NCBI RefSeq assembly: GCF_014712675.1
Contig: NZ_JACXSI010000023.1
Coordinates: forward strand, 124,001 to 188,000
DNA length: 64,000 nt
Reading direction: 5' to 3'
Source of the DNA: Peribacillus faecalis
GTDB taxonomy: Bacteria > Bacillota > Bacilli > Bacillales > DSM-1321
A program made the translations under genes and the position numbers. The notes beneath the pieces are model-generated. The model ran no database searches, had not been told where the DNA came from, and saw only the letters and a list, made by a program, of their open reading frames with translations. Position 1 is the first letter of the stretch, and every line of letters starts with the position of its first letter. Positions 47,481 through 60,726 of the stretch are shown here, piece after piece.

Positions 47481-49715
47481 TTACAATTTTTCAATTGGCG
47501 CAAATGCTGCCAATAAGCGTTTGATGCCAATCGGGCTTGGGAAAGCGATATCAAGCTCTTTCTTTTCTCCCTCGCCTTTTACGCTTACAACCGTTCCTAT
47601 ACCCCACTTCTTATGCTGAACCTTGTTACCGACGGCCCAATCAAAATCGCTGCCTCCAGTTTTCACCGGCGCTTTCACCGGTTTAGCCGCAACTGCCGCT
47701 CTTCTTGAAGTATAACCCGTACTTGCGCTTCTGTTCGGCTGTGATGCTTGCATTTTTTGTCTTTCCTCGGCACGGAGATTAATCAGCAATTCACTCGGAA
47801 TCTCTTCGATAAAGCGAGAAACTGGATTGTAGCTTGTGCGACCGAATAATGTACGCATGCTAGCATTTGTTAAAAACAGCTCTTCCTCGGCACGAGTTAT
47901 ACCTACATAAGCCAGTCGGCGCTCTTCCTCCATCTCTTCCTCTTCCATTAAGGAACGGCTGTGAGGGAATACCCCTTCTTCTAATCCGAGCAGGAAAACA
48001 ACAGGGAACTCAAGCCCCTTAGCGGAGTGAAGTGTCATTAAAGTAACGCTTGATTGTGGCGTCTCTTCTTTATCAAGCTGATCAATATCTGCTACTAAAG
48101 CAAGATCAGTTAAGAATGCGACTAAGCTTTTATCTTCATTTTGATCTTCGAAGTTTTTCGTTACTGACAAGAACTCGTCCAAGTTTTCAAGTCGGCTTTG
48201 TGATTCAATTGTTTTCTCTGCTTTCAGCATTTCTTTATAACCGGTTTTATCCAATACTTCTTCGACTAATTCTGTTACCGATAAGTAATCCTGCATATTG
48301 GAGTAATTACGGATCATATCTCTGAATTCCAGACATGTTTTGCTGATTTTCGGACTTAGGCCAATCAGTTCGATACTATCTAATGCATCGAACATTGATG
48401 TATCCTGCATCGCAGCAAAGTCGGCAATTTTATCGACAGATGTTGAGCCGACCCCTCGTTTTGGAACGTTAATAATTCGACGTAAGCTAATATCGTCATG
48501 CGGATTAGATATTAAACGCAAATAAGCTAGAACGTCTTTAATCTCTTTACGATCATAGAACTTCACGCCGCCGACGATGGAGTAAGGAATGTTTGATTTC
48601 AGTAAATATTCCTCCATCACACGCGATTGTGCATTGGTACGGTAAAGAATCGCTACGTCATTCAGCTTTTTCTCGCCGTTTCTTGTCAGCTCCAATATTT
48701 TCCCAACAACGAATGCCGCTTCTGCCTGCTCATTGTCGGCATTGTAATATTGAATTTTGTTTCCTTCTAAGTTCTCTGTCCACAGATTTTTCGGCTTACG
48801 GTTGCTGTTGTTGGCAATCACTTGGTTAGCCGCCTGCAAGATCCGTTTCGTTGAGCGGTAATTTTGCTCCAATAAAATCACATTGGCATTCGGGTAATCT
48901 TTCTCAAACGATAAAATATTAGCGATATCCGCTCCGCGCCAGCGATATATCGATTGATCCGAATCCCCTACTACGCATAGATTTTCAAAGCGCTCTGCCA
49001 GCATTTTGACAAGCATATATTGTGCTCTGTTCGTATCCTGATACTCATCGACATGGATATATTGGAACTTGCGTTGATAATAAGTCAAAACTTCCGGAAC
49101 ACGCTCAAACAGAAGTATTGTTTTCATAATGAGGTCATCAAAATCTAAGGCTTGATTTTTGCGAAGACGTTTTTCGTATTCTTTATATACATCGCTGACT
49201 ACCTTTTCATAGTATCCGGCTGCAGTCTTTTCATATTCTTCACTGTTGATCAATTCGTTTTTAGCCGAGCTGATCGCACCTAAAATAGCACGATAATCAT
49301 ATTTCTTAGGATCGATATTTTGGTCCTTCAAAATTTGCTTTATTACTGACTGCTGATCAGTCGTATCAAGGATTGAGAATGTCCGGCTATAGCCGATGCG
49401 ATCAATGTCTCTTCTCAAAATCCGTACGCACATTGAGTGAAACGTTGAAATCCAAATATCTTCAGCATCCGGACCTAACAGATTGCCAATACGGTCCTTC
49501 ATTTCACGTGCCGCTTTGTTTGTAAATGTAATCGCTAGAATGTTCCAAGGAGCTACTTCTTTTTCAACCATCAAGTAAGCGATACGATGTGTCAATACGC
49601 GCGTTTTGCCGCTTCCGGCTCCGGCCATAATTAACAACGGTCCACTTGTTGTTTGCACCGCTTTTCTTTGCTCCGGATTTAAGCCATTTACAAGTTTATC
49701 TGCTTTCATTTCCAT
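47481..49715 (-). CDS. pcrA: ATP-dependent DNA helicase PcrA
   Basis: 744 residues. SF1A helicase: Q-motif LNPEQRKAV, Walker [44 protein letters not shown], and [18 protein letters not shown]. The C-terminus has the small RNA-polymerase-binding Tudor-like domain ([19 protein letters not shown]). Essential in repair and plasmid replication, removing recombination intermediates. Confidence 0.97.
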   Translation of the reverse strand: MEMKADKLVNGLNPEQRKAVQTTSGPLLIMAGAGSGKTRVLTHRIAYLMVEKEVAPWNILAITFTNKAAREMKDRIGNLLGPDAEDIWISTFHSMCVRILRRDIDRIGYSRTFSILDTTDQQSVIKQILKDQNIDPKKYDYRAILGAISSAKNELINSEEYEKTAAGYYEKVVSDVYKEYEKRLRKNQALDFDDLIMKTILLFERVPEVLTYYQRKFQYIHVDEYQDTNRAQYMLVKMLAERFENLCVVGDSDQSIYRWRGADIANILSFEKDYPNANVILLEQNYRSTKRILQAANQVIANNSNRKPKNLWTENLEGNKIQYYNADNEQAEAAFVVGKILELTRNGEKKLNDVAILYRTNAQSRVMEEYLLKSNIPYSIVGGVKFYDRKEIKDVLAYLRLISNPHDDISLRRIINVPKRGVGSTSVDKIADFAAMQDTSMFDALDSIELIGLSPKISKTCLEFRDMIRNYSNMQDYLSVTELVEEVLDKTGYKEMLKAEKTIESQSRLENLDEFLSVTKNFEDQNEDKSLVAFLTDLALVADIDQLDKEETPQSSVTLMTLHSAKGLEFPVVFLLGLEEGVFPHSRSLMEEEEMEEERRLAYVGITRAEEELFLTNASMRTLFGRTSYNPVSRFIEEIPSELLINLRAEERQKMQASQPNRSASTGYTSRRAAVAAKPVKAPVKTGGSDFDWAVGNKVQHKKWGIGTVVSVKGEGEKKELDIAFPSPIGIKRLLAAFAPIEKL

Positions 49716-49790
49716 TTTTCCACCACCACAAGAACGTTTGTTCTATATATTATACAGTATATTTTATTGTTTGGCTCTGTTAATCATATT

Positions 49791-50480
49791 TTATCGCTCA
49801 AATACGTTTACCGTTGCCAAAGCCTCTTTAAAGTTGTCATAAACAACATTTCCGACTACAACAACATTAGCAAATTGCGCCATTTCAGCTGCTTGCTCTG
49901 CATTTGTGATGCCGCCTCCATAAAATAATACGGTGTTTTCTAGGCGATTACTCACTTCACGTACTATTTCCGGATTGCCGTACTTTCCGCTGTACTCCAC
50001 ATAGAAGATTGGCAACGAGAACATTTTTTCAGCCATTTCTGCATATGCCGCTACATCGTCTGCCGATAAATCTGTCTGCGCATCCGATAACTTAGCAGCC
50101 TTGCACTCATCGTTTAAAATACAGTAGCCTTCCACAAAAATCTCGTCCCAATTCATGACCTCACCAAACTCTTTAACAGCTTGCTGATGCAGGCCGACTA
50201 TCCATCTCGGGTCACGGCTATTAAGAACAGTCGGGATAAAATATAGATCAAATCCCGGAGTAACTGTTTCGATTGATGATACTTCTTGGATACAAGGAAC
50301 ACTATAACGTCTGATCCGTGCCATTAAATCTAAAACACCTTCTAGTGTCACATTATCACTTCCGCCCACAATAATGGCATCAGTACCGGATTCACAAAGC
50401 TTCTCCAGATTTTCATCACTTATTTCTTTATTTGGATCGAGCTTAAACACATGTCGCCACTCGCTGAAATTTGTATACAT
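49791..50480 (-). CDS. pcrB: Heptaprenylglyceryl phosphate synthase
   Basis: 229 residues from ATG 50480 (GGGGG upstream); the longer reading is not supported. TIM barrel with the conserved [12 protein letters not shown] for glycerol-1-phosphate and [20 protein letters not shown] and [12 protein letters not shown] phosphate loop. It joins heptaprenyl diphosphate to G1P, making archaeal-type ether lipids in Bacilli. It lies before pcrA as usual. Confidence 0.93.
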   Translation of the reverse strand: MYTNFSEWRHVFKLDPNKEISDENLEKLCESGTDAIIVGGSDNVTLEGVLDLMARIRRYSVPCIQEVSSIETVTPGFDLYFIPTVLNSRDPRWIVGLHQQAVKEFGEVMNWDEIFVEGYCILNDECKAAKLSDAQTDLSADDVAAYAEMAEKMFSLPIFYVEYSGKYGNPEIVREVSNRLENTVLFYGGGITNAEQAAEMAQFANVVVVGNVVYDNFKEALATVNVFER

Positions 50481-50610
50481 AACTTGCCCCCAATCTATCT
50501 TCCATTCCCTCATTATAGCATTAAGGAAAACAAGAAAAAAACAATCAATAGTGCCTCGTACTCGTCGTCAAAGAAATAATCGATTTTCACTTTATTATTT
50601 ACTAAAATTA

Positions 50611-50634
50611 GAAAAACCGTCACCGGTCCTTTTT
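50611..50634 (+). repeat. Short copy of the structured repeat
   Basis: GAAAAACCGTCACCGG... TCCTTTTT, matching the first module of the repeat at 367. It is not next to a plus-strand stop codon, so its role here is unclear. Confidence 0.6.
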
Positions 50635-50659
50635 ACTTGCTCTTTCCTTTAAAAAACAA

Positions 50660-50710
50660 AAAGGGCAATGACAGCTTCTTTTATCCTTCCTAGGCTGTCA
50701 TCGCCCTTTT
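50660..50710 (-). terminator. Terminator of yerC
   Basis: AAAGGGCGATGACAGC pairs with GCTGTCATTGCCCTTT on the minus strand, then a T-run. A very strong stem. Confidence 0.85.
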
Positions 50711-50720
50711 CACATAGTTA

Positions 50721-51014
50721 TTATTTGTCTTTAATACGGTCCAATGCCATTGTATAGGCATCGTTTCCGTAATTAAGGCAACGTTTTACGCGTGAGATTG
50801 TCGCTGTGCTTGCTCCGGTTTCCGTTTCAATCTTATGATACGTCTTCCCATCCTGAAGCATTCTGGCAACCTCCAGACGCTGAGCAAGAGATTGTATCTC
50901 GTTGACTGTGCACAAATCATCAAAAAATCGATAACATTCTTCAATATTATTTAATGATAATATGGCCTCAAATAGCTGGTCTAATTCTCGTCCTCTTAAC
51001 TTCTCAATTTGCAT
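50721..51014 (-). CDS. yerC: TrpR-like repressor YerC
   Basis: 97 residues from ATG 51014 (AAAGGAG upstream). TrpR-family fold with HTH (EARMLQDGKTYHKIE-like: RLEVARMLQDGKTYHKIETE, TGASTATISRVKRCLNYG). Sometimes linked to trp or pur gene contexts; its ligand is unknown. It follows yerB by about 90 bp in the same direction, as in Bacillus. Confidence 0.9.
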   Translation of the reverse strand: MQIEKLRGRELDQLFEAILSLNNIEECYRFFDDLCTVNEIQSLAQRLEVARMLQDGKTYHKIETETGASTATISRVKRCLNYGNDAYTMALDRIKDK

Positions 51015-51106
51015 AGCATCTCTTACTCCTTTGTCCATTTATATAAATTATCTATTTCGTCCTGTTAAGCAAGGGGGAACAGCCCCGCAGCCAAACAAAA
51101 TTTACT

Positions 51107-52123
51107 TTATTTAAAAGTCACAGCTGTCTCTAAACCCGGCTGGTCCGGAATAATATTGATCCAAGTCTTCCCGGGAACAAGCTTCACTTCATCCTGACCT
51201 GTCATGAATATAAGCTGACTATCTTGATTAATCCACTCAATTTCATTCCAAACACCTTTTTGCATCAAATAGCCCTTACCGCCGGACTTCAAATCGATGT
51301 CGCGTCGCCCTTCTTGGTCTACAACCTCATGATGAGCTTCAATGACCACAATATTATTAAGCAAAACCGGCTCTCCCGTATCGTTATCCACGGTTTGCTC
51401 ATTTGCAGAGAAGCGTTTGTATGCCAGGTCTGATTCGCTATATTCATAGGTTACATCAAAAGATGCATTACCGTATGTAACTGTAAAATCGCTTCCTTGA
51501 TTTCCGGACAGAGATGCCAGTTGCTCTTCATTTAAAAATTCCAGAGGCCTTGGCGCACTTTCCATTTCAAACGAGTTTTCTTTCGCACCCTTTATAATAT
51601 CATCAAAAGCTATATATGAATTATGAGGTGCCTTTCTTGATTTGTCACGCACAAAAAGCGTTCCGTCATATACCATCCCGTCCAAATGATCAATATAGCC
51701 GCTCTCCATCAGTTGCTTAGCTTCCGGGCTATAACCGTGATGAATATAAATTGCGTCTAATCCTTTAGCCAGTCTTATGTAATAATCACGCGCACTTCGC
51801 ACCGGCCCTACCCGATCCGGAAATTCACTTTGATAGACTGCCAAAAATCGTGTCACTTCACCTTCAGCCAATATCTCATACACAAGATCCGCATCCTGAA
51901 GTCCGCTTTGCGGTCTCGCTTGTACATGATTATTGATCATTACAGCTACTGCTCTTGCATCCGTACTTTCACTTGTTGCTATTCCGGTAAGAGGAAACGT
52001 AGTTTTAGGTTCTGCTGATTCTCGCTCGTTAACTGTTTCTTCTTCCACTTGCTCATCCTGCTGACTGCAAGCTGCAGCCAGTAAGACGAGCAAAACGATC
52101 ATGAACATCTTCTTCAGCTTCAT
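51107..52123 (-). CDS. yerB: DUF3048 lipoprotein YerB
   Basis: 338 residues from ATG 52123. Lipoprotein signal MKLKKMFMIVLLVLLAAAC. The mature part has the DUF3048 halves (VAVMINNHVQARPQSGL, VYEILAEGEVTRFLAVYQSE; FTVTYGNASFDVTYEYSESD) joined by VGPVRSARDYYIRLAKGLDAI. Extracytoplasmic; biochemical role unknown. Conserved next to yerC and the adenine deaminase gene. Confidence 0.92.
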   Translation of the reverse strand: MKLKKMFMIVLLVLLAAACSQQDEQVEEETVNERESAEPKTTFPLTGIATSESTDARAVAVMINNHVQARPQSGLQDADLVYEILAEGEVTRFLAVYQSEFPDRVGPVRSARDYYIRLAKGLDAIYIHHGYSPEAKQLMESGYIDHLDGMVYDGTLFVRDKSRKAPHNSYIAFDDIIKGAKENSFEMESAPRPLEFLNEEQLASLSGNQGSDFTVTYGNASFDVTYEYSESDLAYKRFSANEQTVDNDTGEPVLLNNIVVIEAHHEVVDQEGRRDIDLKSGGKGYLMQKGVWNEIEWINQDSQLIFMTGQDEVKLVPGKTWINIIPDQPGLETAVTFK

Positions 52124-52187
52124 TTTTTCCCGCCCCTTTTCATAGCTACCAAGTTGTGATTCCATTATACATTATTACTTTACTATT

Positions 52188-53936
52188 TTAACGCATTATT
52201 GTTGGAAAAAGTACTGTCTTGTTCATTACATCATACATTCCTGTCGGTGTAATGCGCAGGTAAGGCAAATGAGTAGCCGAGAAAAACAGCAAACTATATA
52301 AAGGATCCGAGAAAGTGTAGCCTCTCTCCCCAAGAAGTTGTTTAAGCTTTTTTTCCTCTTTCATAAGCGTCTCAAGCGGCTCAGTAGACATAATGCCATG
52401 CAATGTCAATGGGATTGCCTGCAGCACTTCTCCGTGTTCTGTCATGACAATTCCCCCTCCGATTTCCTTGAGCTTTTGAAAAGCGAGGAGCATATCCTCT
52501 TTCCTTTTACCGATGACAATAATATCGCCAGTATTGGAATATGAGCTGGCAAATCCGCACAGCTTATTGGCAAACCCTTTCAGGATTGTATTATTTCTCC
52601 ACTTACCATGCTTGTCGACCAGCATGAAAAAACACTCGTCGTGATCAAAAGAAAGCTCATCAAATGTCATATCATGTGTTACGGAATACGGCTTTGTAAT
52701 GACTTCATTCACCATTTCAATTCCAAACGGCGCCGAGAACATCAAGTCATCATGAGTTAGATCCCAATTGATCTCCATCGCTTGCAAACCGAATTTACTC
52801 CAATTGACCGAAAACGGATGCTCCGCTTCATCACCGTCTCTTAAAATCCATTGCCCTTTTGACAGAACAGAAACCGGCGTCGGATCTTGCGGGTCTTTCA
52901 AAAAGTTAATACTCGCCAATCGACCAGTATTAATGCTTCCATGCAAATGATCCATCCGGTAGTAACGAGCGATATTGATTGTCGCCATATTGTAGGCATC
53001 AATCAATGGAACACCATTTTCCAGACAAATTTTAATCAATTTATTCATGACCCCATCTTCATAAAACGATGGTTGCGAACCGTCTGTATTCATAAAAATG
53101 TTGTCATAATGATCAATCCCCAGTTGCGACATCTCTTGCAAAAGCTTCGGCAAATCGGGACGGACTGATGAATGGCGCAAAGATACATAAAAGCCCTGCA
53201 TAATCCGAGTCAAAACTTCTTGTCCGGTCATCGCCTCATGGTCACAGTCCGCTCCAAGCAGCATCATTTTCGCTAATGTTTTCTCGGATGCACCGGGAAA
53301 ATGTCCCTCTATCCGCTTGTTCATCCGTTTTGCTTCTTGTATCCAATGAAGTTGCAGGTCGTCCCCGGCCAAAAGTTTTGGCCAGCCCGTCAGTTCACCA
53401 CCTTGAATAACCGCATCATTCTCAAGCCATGCCTTAATATTGCGATGTGAAAATATCTTCTCCTCTTCAGCAATTTCGGTCTGCGGGTCGAAACGGCACC
53501 ACCAATACATAGACATCGGAGACTTCTTGAACTCTTCAATCAGGGAAAACGCTTTCTTTTTACTTAAATGTAAAAAGAACACCATGTTGTCATTTATGAA
53601 AGTCGTGGTTCCCGTTCTTGATGCATATTGTGAAAAAGTTTGGGGATTATATAACTGAAAAGGATGGACATGCGGCTCAATATATCCCGGCACCAAATGA
53701 TAGGCAGAGCAATCAATCGTTTCACATCCGTCCATATTTTGAGGCAAATTGGAGCCTACATAAACAATTCGGTCTTCGTAAATCCAAATATTCGCTTTCA
53801 TCCATTGGCGTAAGTTTTGGTTCAAGTAAGTAGCATTCGTTAATAATATATGCGGAGCTTTTGCACCGTTTATGACTGCAATCTGCTCTCGAATTTGTTT
53901 GTTTTTCCATTTGTATCGTTGCTCTAGCACAAACAC
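52188..53936 (-). CDS. Adenine deaminase (YerA-type)
   Basis: 582 residues. Amidohydrolase with the two-domain adenine deaminase layout: metal site GYIEPHVHPFQLY, EGHFPGASEKTL, CDHEAMTGQEVL and a C-terminal TTP-type region (VITKPYSVTHDMTFDELSF, GIVMTEHGEVLQAIPL). Converts adenine to hypoxanthine plus ammonia, feeding purine salvage beside the purine operon. It belongs to the YerA branch, whose activity is less certain than that of AdeC. Upstream 53937-54166 contains no gene. Confidence 0.85.
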   Translation of the reverse strand: MFVLEQRYKWKNKQIREQIAVINGAKAPHILLTNATYLNQNLRQWMKANIWIYEDRIVYVGSNLPQNMDGCETIDCSAYHLVPGYIEPHVHPFQLYNPQTFSQYASRTGTTTFINDNMVFFLHLSKKKAFSLIEEFKKSPMSMYWWCRFDPQTEIAEEEKIFSHRNIKAWLENDAVIQGGELTGWPKLLAGDDLQLHWIQEAKRMNKRIEGHFPGASEKTLAKMMLLGADCDHEAMTGQEVLTRIMQGFYVSLRHSSVRPDLPKLLQEMSQLGIDHYDNIFMNTDGSQPSFYEDGVMNKLIKICLENGVPLIDAYNMATINIARYYRMDHLHGSINTGRLASINFLKDPQDPTPVSVLSKGQWILRDGDEAEHPFSVNWSKFGLQAMEINWDLTHDDLMFSAPFGIEMVNEVITKPYSVTHDMTFDELSFDHDECFFMLVDKHGKWRNNTILKGFANKLCGFASSYSNTGDIIVIGKRKEDMLLAFQKLKEIGGGIVMTEHGEVLQAIPLTLHGIMSTEPLETLMKEEKKLKQLLGERGYTFSDPLYSLLFFSATHLPYLRITPTGMYDVMNKTVLFPTIMR

Positions 53937-54166
53937 CCCTCATTTCTGTTTATTTTTGTCAGTTTTATATTTGAAAATGATGAACAAAGAAAAAGCAGTA
54001 TATTTCATCACGAGGAAAGCTGCAAAAAGAGGAAGAATATCTCTGTTTCATTTTCTCAATTTTAAATGTAACAATATTCTGTATACCCATTTTATTATAC
54101 TTCCCCTCTTTCGTACAATGAGGATTACTAATTTATCCAGAAAAATACATCTAGGAGATGAAATCA

Positions 54167-54478
54167 ATGAAAATACAGCAAAATATCGGAATTTTAAATG
54201 CGATGGCAAGAATTACATGCGGCCTGACGATGCTCGCAGTCATTACTTCTAAAATGGTACGGAGACCTTATAAGCAATCGTACATTTTTATAGCGGCAGC
54301 TGCTGCTATGAAAGTGGCAGAAGGTATTGTGCGGTATTGCCCAATGACAGATATGTTTCAAAGAGGAAAAGGCATGTACAGCGATACAATGGACAACATC
54401 ATGGACGCTGCTTCCTCTTTAAGTGACGAGATGTCAATGAATGAAGAATCAACTGATCAAACCTATAATCCAAGCTAG
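54167..54478 (+). CDS. DUF2892-type small membrane protein
   Basis: 103 residues. Two membrane segments (ILNAMARITCGLTMLAVIT; SYIFIAAAAAMKVAEGIVRY) with a CPMTDMF motif, as in YgaP-like inner membrane proteins. Start at 54167 because GGAG is nine bases upstream; an ATG 9 bases earlier overlaps it. On the plus strand, opposite to the operons on both sides. Its TAG stop lies at the first bases of the second long repeat. Confidence 0.8.
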   Translation: MKIQQNIGILNAMARITCGLTMLAVITSKMVRRPYKQSYIFIAAAAAMKVAEGIVRYCPMTDMFQRGKGMYSDTMDNIMDAASSLSDEMSMNEESTDQTYNPS

Positions 54479-54642
54479 AAAAACCGTCACCGGTCCTTTT
54501 TCATCACGAATAAGCTACTTAGATTCACTTCGATGAAAAAGGAGACATGCGGCAGGACTAAGACAGTCGCGCCGTGAAACCCGCTTTTGGTTTCACAAAG
54601 TGAATGGCTTAGGACCTAGCATGGCAGGTGTAAGGTTAGACA
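54477..54642 (+). repeat. Structured intergenic repeat, long copy 2
   Basis: 166 bp, closely matching 367-531. Stems: ACCG/CGGT, CCTTTTTCATC with GATGAAAAAGG, GCGGC with GTCGC, and GTGAAACC with GGTTTCAC. The closing pair of the second stem changes with copy 1 (C-G here, T-A there), a compensatory change. It directly follows the DUF2892 stop, so it is likely its 3' UTR. Confidence 0.75.
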
Positions 54643-54677
54643 GAGAAAAAACGGCATCGATCTTTTTTGAAAAGCTA

Positions 54678-54712
54678 AAGACAGACTTCCTTTCAAGCGA
54701 AAGTCTGTCTTT
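54678..54712 (-). terminator. Terminator of the pur operon
   Basis: AAAGACAGACTTT pairs with AAGTCTGTCTTT on the minus strand, 4 bp past the purD stop. Confidence 0.8.
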
Positions 54713-54715
54713 TCG

Positions 54716-57540
<2,825 letters not shown>

Positions 57541-57565
57541 GATCTCTATTCGCTCCTTCTAGCTA

Positions 57566-58129
57566 CTATGAAAAAATTCGTTTTAACACGTCTGGATATA
57601 AAATGTGCTCTGTTTCTTGAATACGCTTTTGCAATGATTCTCTCGTATCGTCTTCTTTTACTTCTACTGCTCTTTGGTCGATGATTGGACCTGTGTCCAT
57701 CCCTTCATCGACATAATGTACTGTCACACCCGTCATTTTCACGCCTGCATTAAATGCTTGGCCAATGGCATCCTTGCCTGGAAAAGCCGGCAGCAGTGAT
57801 GGGTGAATGTTGACGATTTTATGGGAGTATGCAGCTAATAGCGTTTCTCCGATTAGACGCATATAGCCTGCAAGTATAATAAACTCTGCTTCTCTTTGCT
57901 GAAGCTGATTCAATATCTCTTTTTCAAAAGCCACTTTGCTGTCATACGCTTTTGCCGAGAAAACGAATGTCGGAATATTTTCTTTTTTTGCTCGTTCGAT
58001 TACATAGGCTGATGGCTGGTCACATACAAGCAGGACAATTTCCGCTTGCAGAGACCCATCCTTGATGCTATCAGAAATACTTTGGAAATTGCTCCCGCTC
58101 CCGGAAGCGAATATGGCTATTTTTTTCAT
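57566..58129 (-). CDS. purN: GAR formyltransferase
   Basis: 187 residues. KIAIFASGSGSNFQSI, the catalytic region LAGYMRLIG and NIHPSLLPAFPGKDA, with VHYVDEGMDTGPII. Uses 10-formyl-tetrahydrofolate for step three. 6 bp after purM. Confidence 0.97.
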   Translation of the reverse strand: MKKIAIFASGSGSNFQSISDSIKDGSLQAEIVLLVCDQPSAYVIERAKKENIPTFVFSAKAYDSKVAFEKEILNQLQQREAEFIILAGYMRLIGETLLAAYSHKIVNIHPSLLPAFPGKDAIGQAFNAGVKMTGVTVHYVDEGMDTGPIIDQRAVEVKEDDTRESLQKRIQETEHILYPDVLKRIFS

Positions 58130-58135
58130 TGTCCT

Positions 58136-59164
58136 TTAGTTCCCCCAATGTACTCCTTGTTCTGCTGTAACTTTGCCGATTGCATATGCTTTTTCGCCGT
58201 GTTCTTCGAAATGCTTAACAGCAGCATCTGCTTGCTCAGCCGGTACAACAACAATCATACCGATACCCATATTGAAGATGTTGTACATCTCCTCTTCTAC
58301 TAAATTGCCTTCTTTTTGAAGCAGCTTAAAGATTGGAAGAACAGGCCATGAACCTTTTGTAATTTCCACACCAAGGTTTTTAGGAAGCATTCTTGGGATG
58401 TTTTCGATAAAGCCGCCGCCCGTAATATGTGCCATTCCTTTAATTTCGTATTGTTTCAATGCCGACAATAAAGATTTCACATAAATGCGTGTCGGTTTAA
58501 GTAGCTCTTCTCCAAGCTTGCAGCCTAATTCTTCTACATGCTCATGCAAGTCGCGCTTTCCATCTTGCAATAAAACTTTACGCACTAAAGAGTAGCCGTT
58601 GCTGTGAATACCGCTTGAAGCCAAGCCAATCAGCACATCGCCTGACTGAATGTTTTCACCAGTCACAAGTTTTTTCTTCTCGCATGCACCGACAGCGAAT
58701 CCTGCCAAATCATATTCTTCTTCATCATACATGCCTGGCATTTCAGCTGTCTCGCCACCGATTAATGCTGCTCCTGCTTGCTCGCACCCTGTCGCCACAC
58801 CTTTTACGATGCTTTCGATTTTATCCGGGTCAGCTTTGCCGCAAGCAATATAATCTAAAAAGTAAAGCGGCTCCGCACCTTGCACCACGATGTCATTTAC
58901 GCACATAGCCACGCAATCGATACCGATGCTGTCATGCTGATCCATCATGAAGGCAAGCATCAGCTTCGTGCCTACTCCATCCGTCCCTGAAACAAGTACT
59001 GGCTCATCTAAACCAAGAGTCGATAAATCAAACATTCCGCCAAATCCGCCCAAACCGCTTAATACACCCGGTCTCATTGTTTTTTGAACATGCTTCTTCA
59101 TTTTATTTACAGCTTCATATCCAGCTTCAATATCAACGCCGGCCTGTTTATATGCATTTGCCAA
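58136..59164 (-). CDS. purM: AIR synthetase
   Basis: 342 residues from TTG 59164, with GGAGG eight bases upstream; the longer ATG start adds twelve residues that relatives lack. [35 protein letters not shown], and [16 protein letters not shown] for the PurM/ThiL-type ATP fold. Upstream, not purF directly, but a terminator and two palindromes, so purM may be transcribed separately. Confidence 0.96.
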   Translation of the reverse strand: MANAYKQAGVDIEAGYEAVNKMKKHVQKTMRPGVLSGLGGFGGMFDLSTLGLDEPVLVSGTDGVGTKLMLAFMMDQHDSIGIDCVAMCVNDIVVQGAEPLYFLDYIACGKADPDKIESIVKGVATGCEQAGAALIGGETAEMPGMYDEEEYDLAGFAVGACEKKKLVTGENIQSGDVLIGLASSGIHSNGYSLVRKVLLQDGKRDLHEHVEELGCKLGEELLKPTRIYVKSLLSALKQYEIKGMAHITGGGFIENIPRMLPKNLGVEITKGSWPVLPIFKLLQKEGNLVEEEMYNIFNMGIGMIVVVPAEQADAAVKHFEEHGEKAYAIGKVTAEQGVHWGN

Positions 59165-59195
59165 TTTTCCGTCCTCCAATAGTTGAATTCCGCTT

Positions 59196-59260
59196 TTCAA
59201 TCAATCGATTAATTGAAATAATTGGTCGTTATTTCATTAATCAATCAATCGATTGATTGA
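59196..59260. promoter_or_regulatory. Twin palindromes in the purF-purM gap
   Basis: TCAATCAATCGATTGATTGA (59241-59260) is a perfect 20-bp palindrome; a near-identical one lies at 59196-59217 with one mismatched pair. Operator-like, typical in size for TetR-type proteins. No strong -35/-10 pair is seen nearby, though a TTGATT with weak downstream box exists. Confidence 0.6.
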
Positions 59261-59276
59261 ATCACTTACTCTCTGT

Positions 59277-59305
59277 AAAAAAGCAGCATGAACCATGCTG
59301 CTTTT
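59277..59305 (-). terminator. Terminator within the pur operon, after purF
   Basis: AAAAGCAGCATG pairs with CATGCTGCTTTT on the minus strand, followed by a T-run. It lies 6 bp past the purF stop. Confidence 0.8.
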
Positions 59306-59310
59306 GTTCA

Positions 59311-60726
59311 TTATGAAATAGGTGTTGGTTGTTTTTCTAATGCTTCGTAAATTTCAGTCGGGTACTTGCCGGTAAAGCATGCTAGGCACTGACCGCCAGT
59401 TTCTCCTGCATCCGGTCTGCCGATTGCTTCGACCATACCTTCTACGCTTAAGAATGTTAGAGAATCTGCTTCAATCATTTCTCTTATTTCCTCGACGGAA
59501 AGTTGAGCCGCAATAAGTTCCTCGCGCGTCGATGTATCAATGCCGTAGAAGCAAGGGTTTTTTATCGGCGGTGAGCTGATGACAACATGCACTTCCGTTG
59601 CGCCTGCTTCCTTCAGCATTCTGACGATTCTTCGGCTTGTCGTACCGCGCACGATGGAATCATCGACCATGATGACACGCTTGCCTTCTACAACGCCGCG
59701 AACTGGTGAAAGCTTCATCTTAACGCCTTGCTCACGAAGCGCTTGTGACGGCTGAATGAATGTACGGCCGATATATCTATTTTTGATTAGACCCATTTCG
59801 TATGGGATACCTGCTGCTTCAGCATAACCAATTGCTGCTGAGATGCTTGAATCTGGCACACCGGTTACAACATCCGCTTCAATTAGAGCCTCGGCTGCGA
59901 GCTTTTTGCCTAAGTTTTTGCGCGCTGTATGGACATTAATACCGTCAATATCGCTATCAGGACGAGAGAAATACACGTATTCCATTGCACACATCGCACG
60001 TTTATTGGCTACTGCGAAAAACTCCGATGTGATGCCTTCGTCTGTGATAACAACCAATTCACCCGGTTCAATATCGCGGACAAATCTTGCCCCCACTAAA
60101 TCAAGCGCACACGTTTCCGATGCGATGACATAAGCATCGCCGATCATTCCTAGAGACAAAGGACGCAAACCGTATGGGTCACGCGCAAGAATTAATTGCT
60201 TCTCGCCCATAAACAAGAATGCATACGCACCTTTCACTAAGCTTAGCGCATTTTTTACACGATCTTTTAATGATGTGAAACCAGAGCGTCTAATTAAGTG
60301 AGCGACTACTTCCGTATCAGAAGAAGTTTGAAAAATACTGCCTTGAGACTCCAGCTGTGCTTTTAATTGCGTCGCATTAATCAAATTACCGTTATGCGCT
60401 AGTGCCATGCTTTCATTTTGGAAGTGGAAAAGGAGCGGCTGAACGTTTTCATAGCCACCGCCTCCCGCTGTTGCATAGCGCACATGGCCGATAGAGCCTT
60501 TACCACTGACTTCTTTCATACGTTCAGCAGTAAAAACCTCCATAACCAGTCCTTCACCTTTTACGCCAGTCAGCTTTTCGCCGTCTGTCAAAACCATTCC
60601 AGCTCCCTCTTGACCACGGTGCTGAAGGCTATGCAAACCATAATACGTCAGCTGCGCTGCATCCTCATGACCCCAAACACCAAATACACCGCATTCTTCG
60701 TTGAGTCCTTTTATTTCAGCAAGCAT
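59311..60726 (-). CDS. purF: Amidophosphoribosyltransferase
   Basis: 471 residues from ATG 60726 (AAAGGGG upstream). Short propeptide then Cys in [17 protein letters not shown], the glutaminase nucleophile after cleavage. [19 protein letters not shown] and the PRPP motif [18 protein letters not shown]. Commits PRPP to purine synthesis. Its start overlaps the purL end by 16 bp, so they are coupled. Confidence 0.97.
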   Translation of the reverse strand: MLAEIKGLNEECGVFGVWGHEDAAQLTYYGLHSLQHRGQEGAGMVLTDGEKLTGVKGEGLVMEVFTAERMKEVSGKGSIGHVRYATAGGGGYENVQPLLFHFQNESMALAHNGNLINATQLKAQLESQGSIFQTSSDTEVVAHLIRRSGFTSLKDRVKNALSLVKGAYAFLFMGEKQLILARDPYGLRPLSLGMIGDAYVIASETCALDLVGARFVRDIEPGELVVITDEGITSEFFAVANKRAMCAMEYVYFSRPDSDIDGINVHTARKNLGKKLAAEALIEADVVTGVPDSSISAAIGYAEAAGIPYEMGLIKNRYIGRTFIQPSQALREQGVKMKLSPVRGVVEGKRVIMVDDSIVRGTTSRRIVRMLKEAGATEVHVVISSPPIKNPCFYGIDTSTREELIAAQLSVEEIREMIEADSLTFLSVEGMVEAIGRPDAGETGGQCLACFTGKYPTEIYEALEKQPTPIS

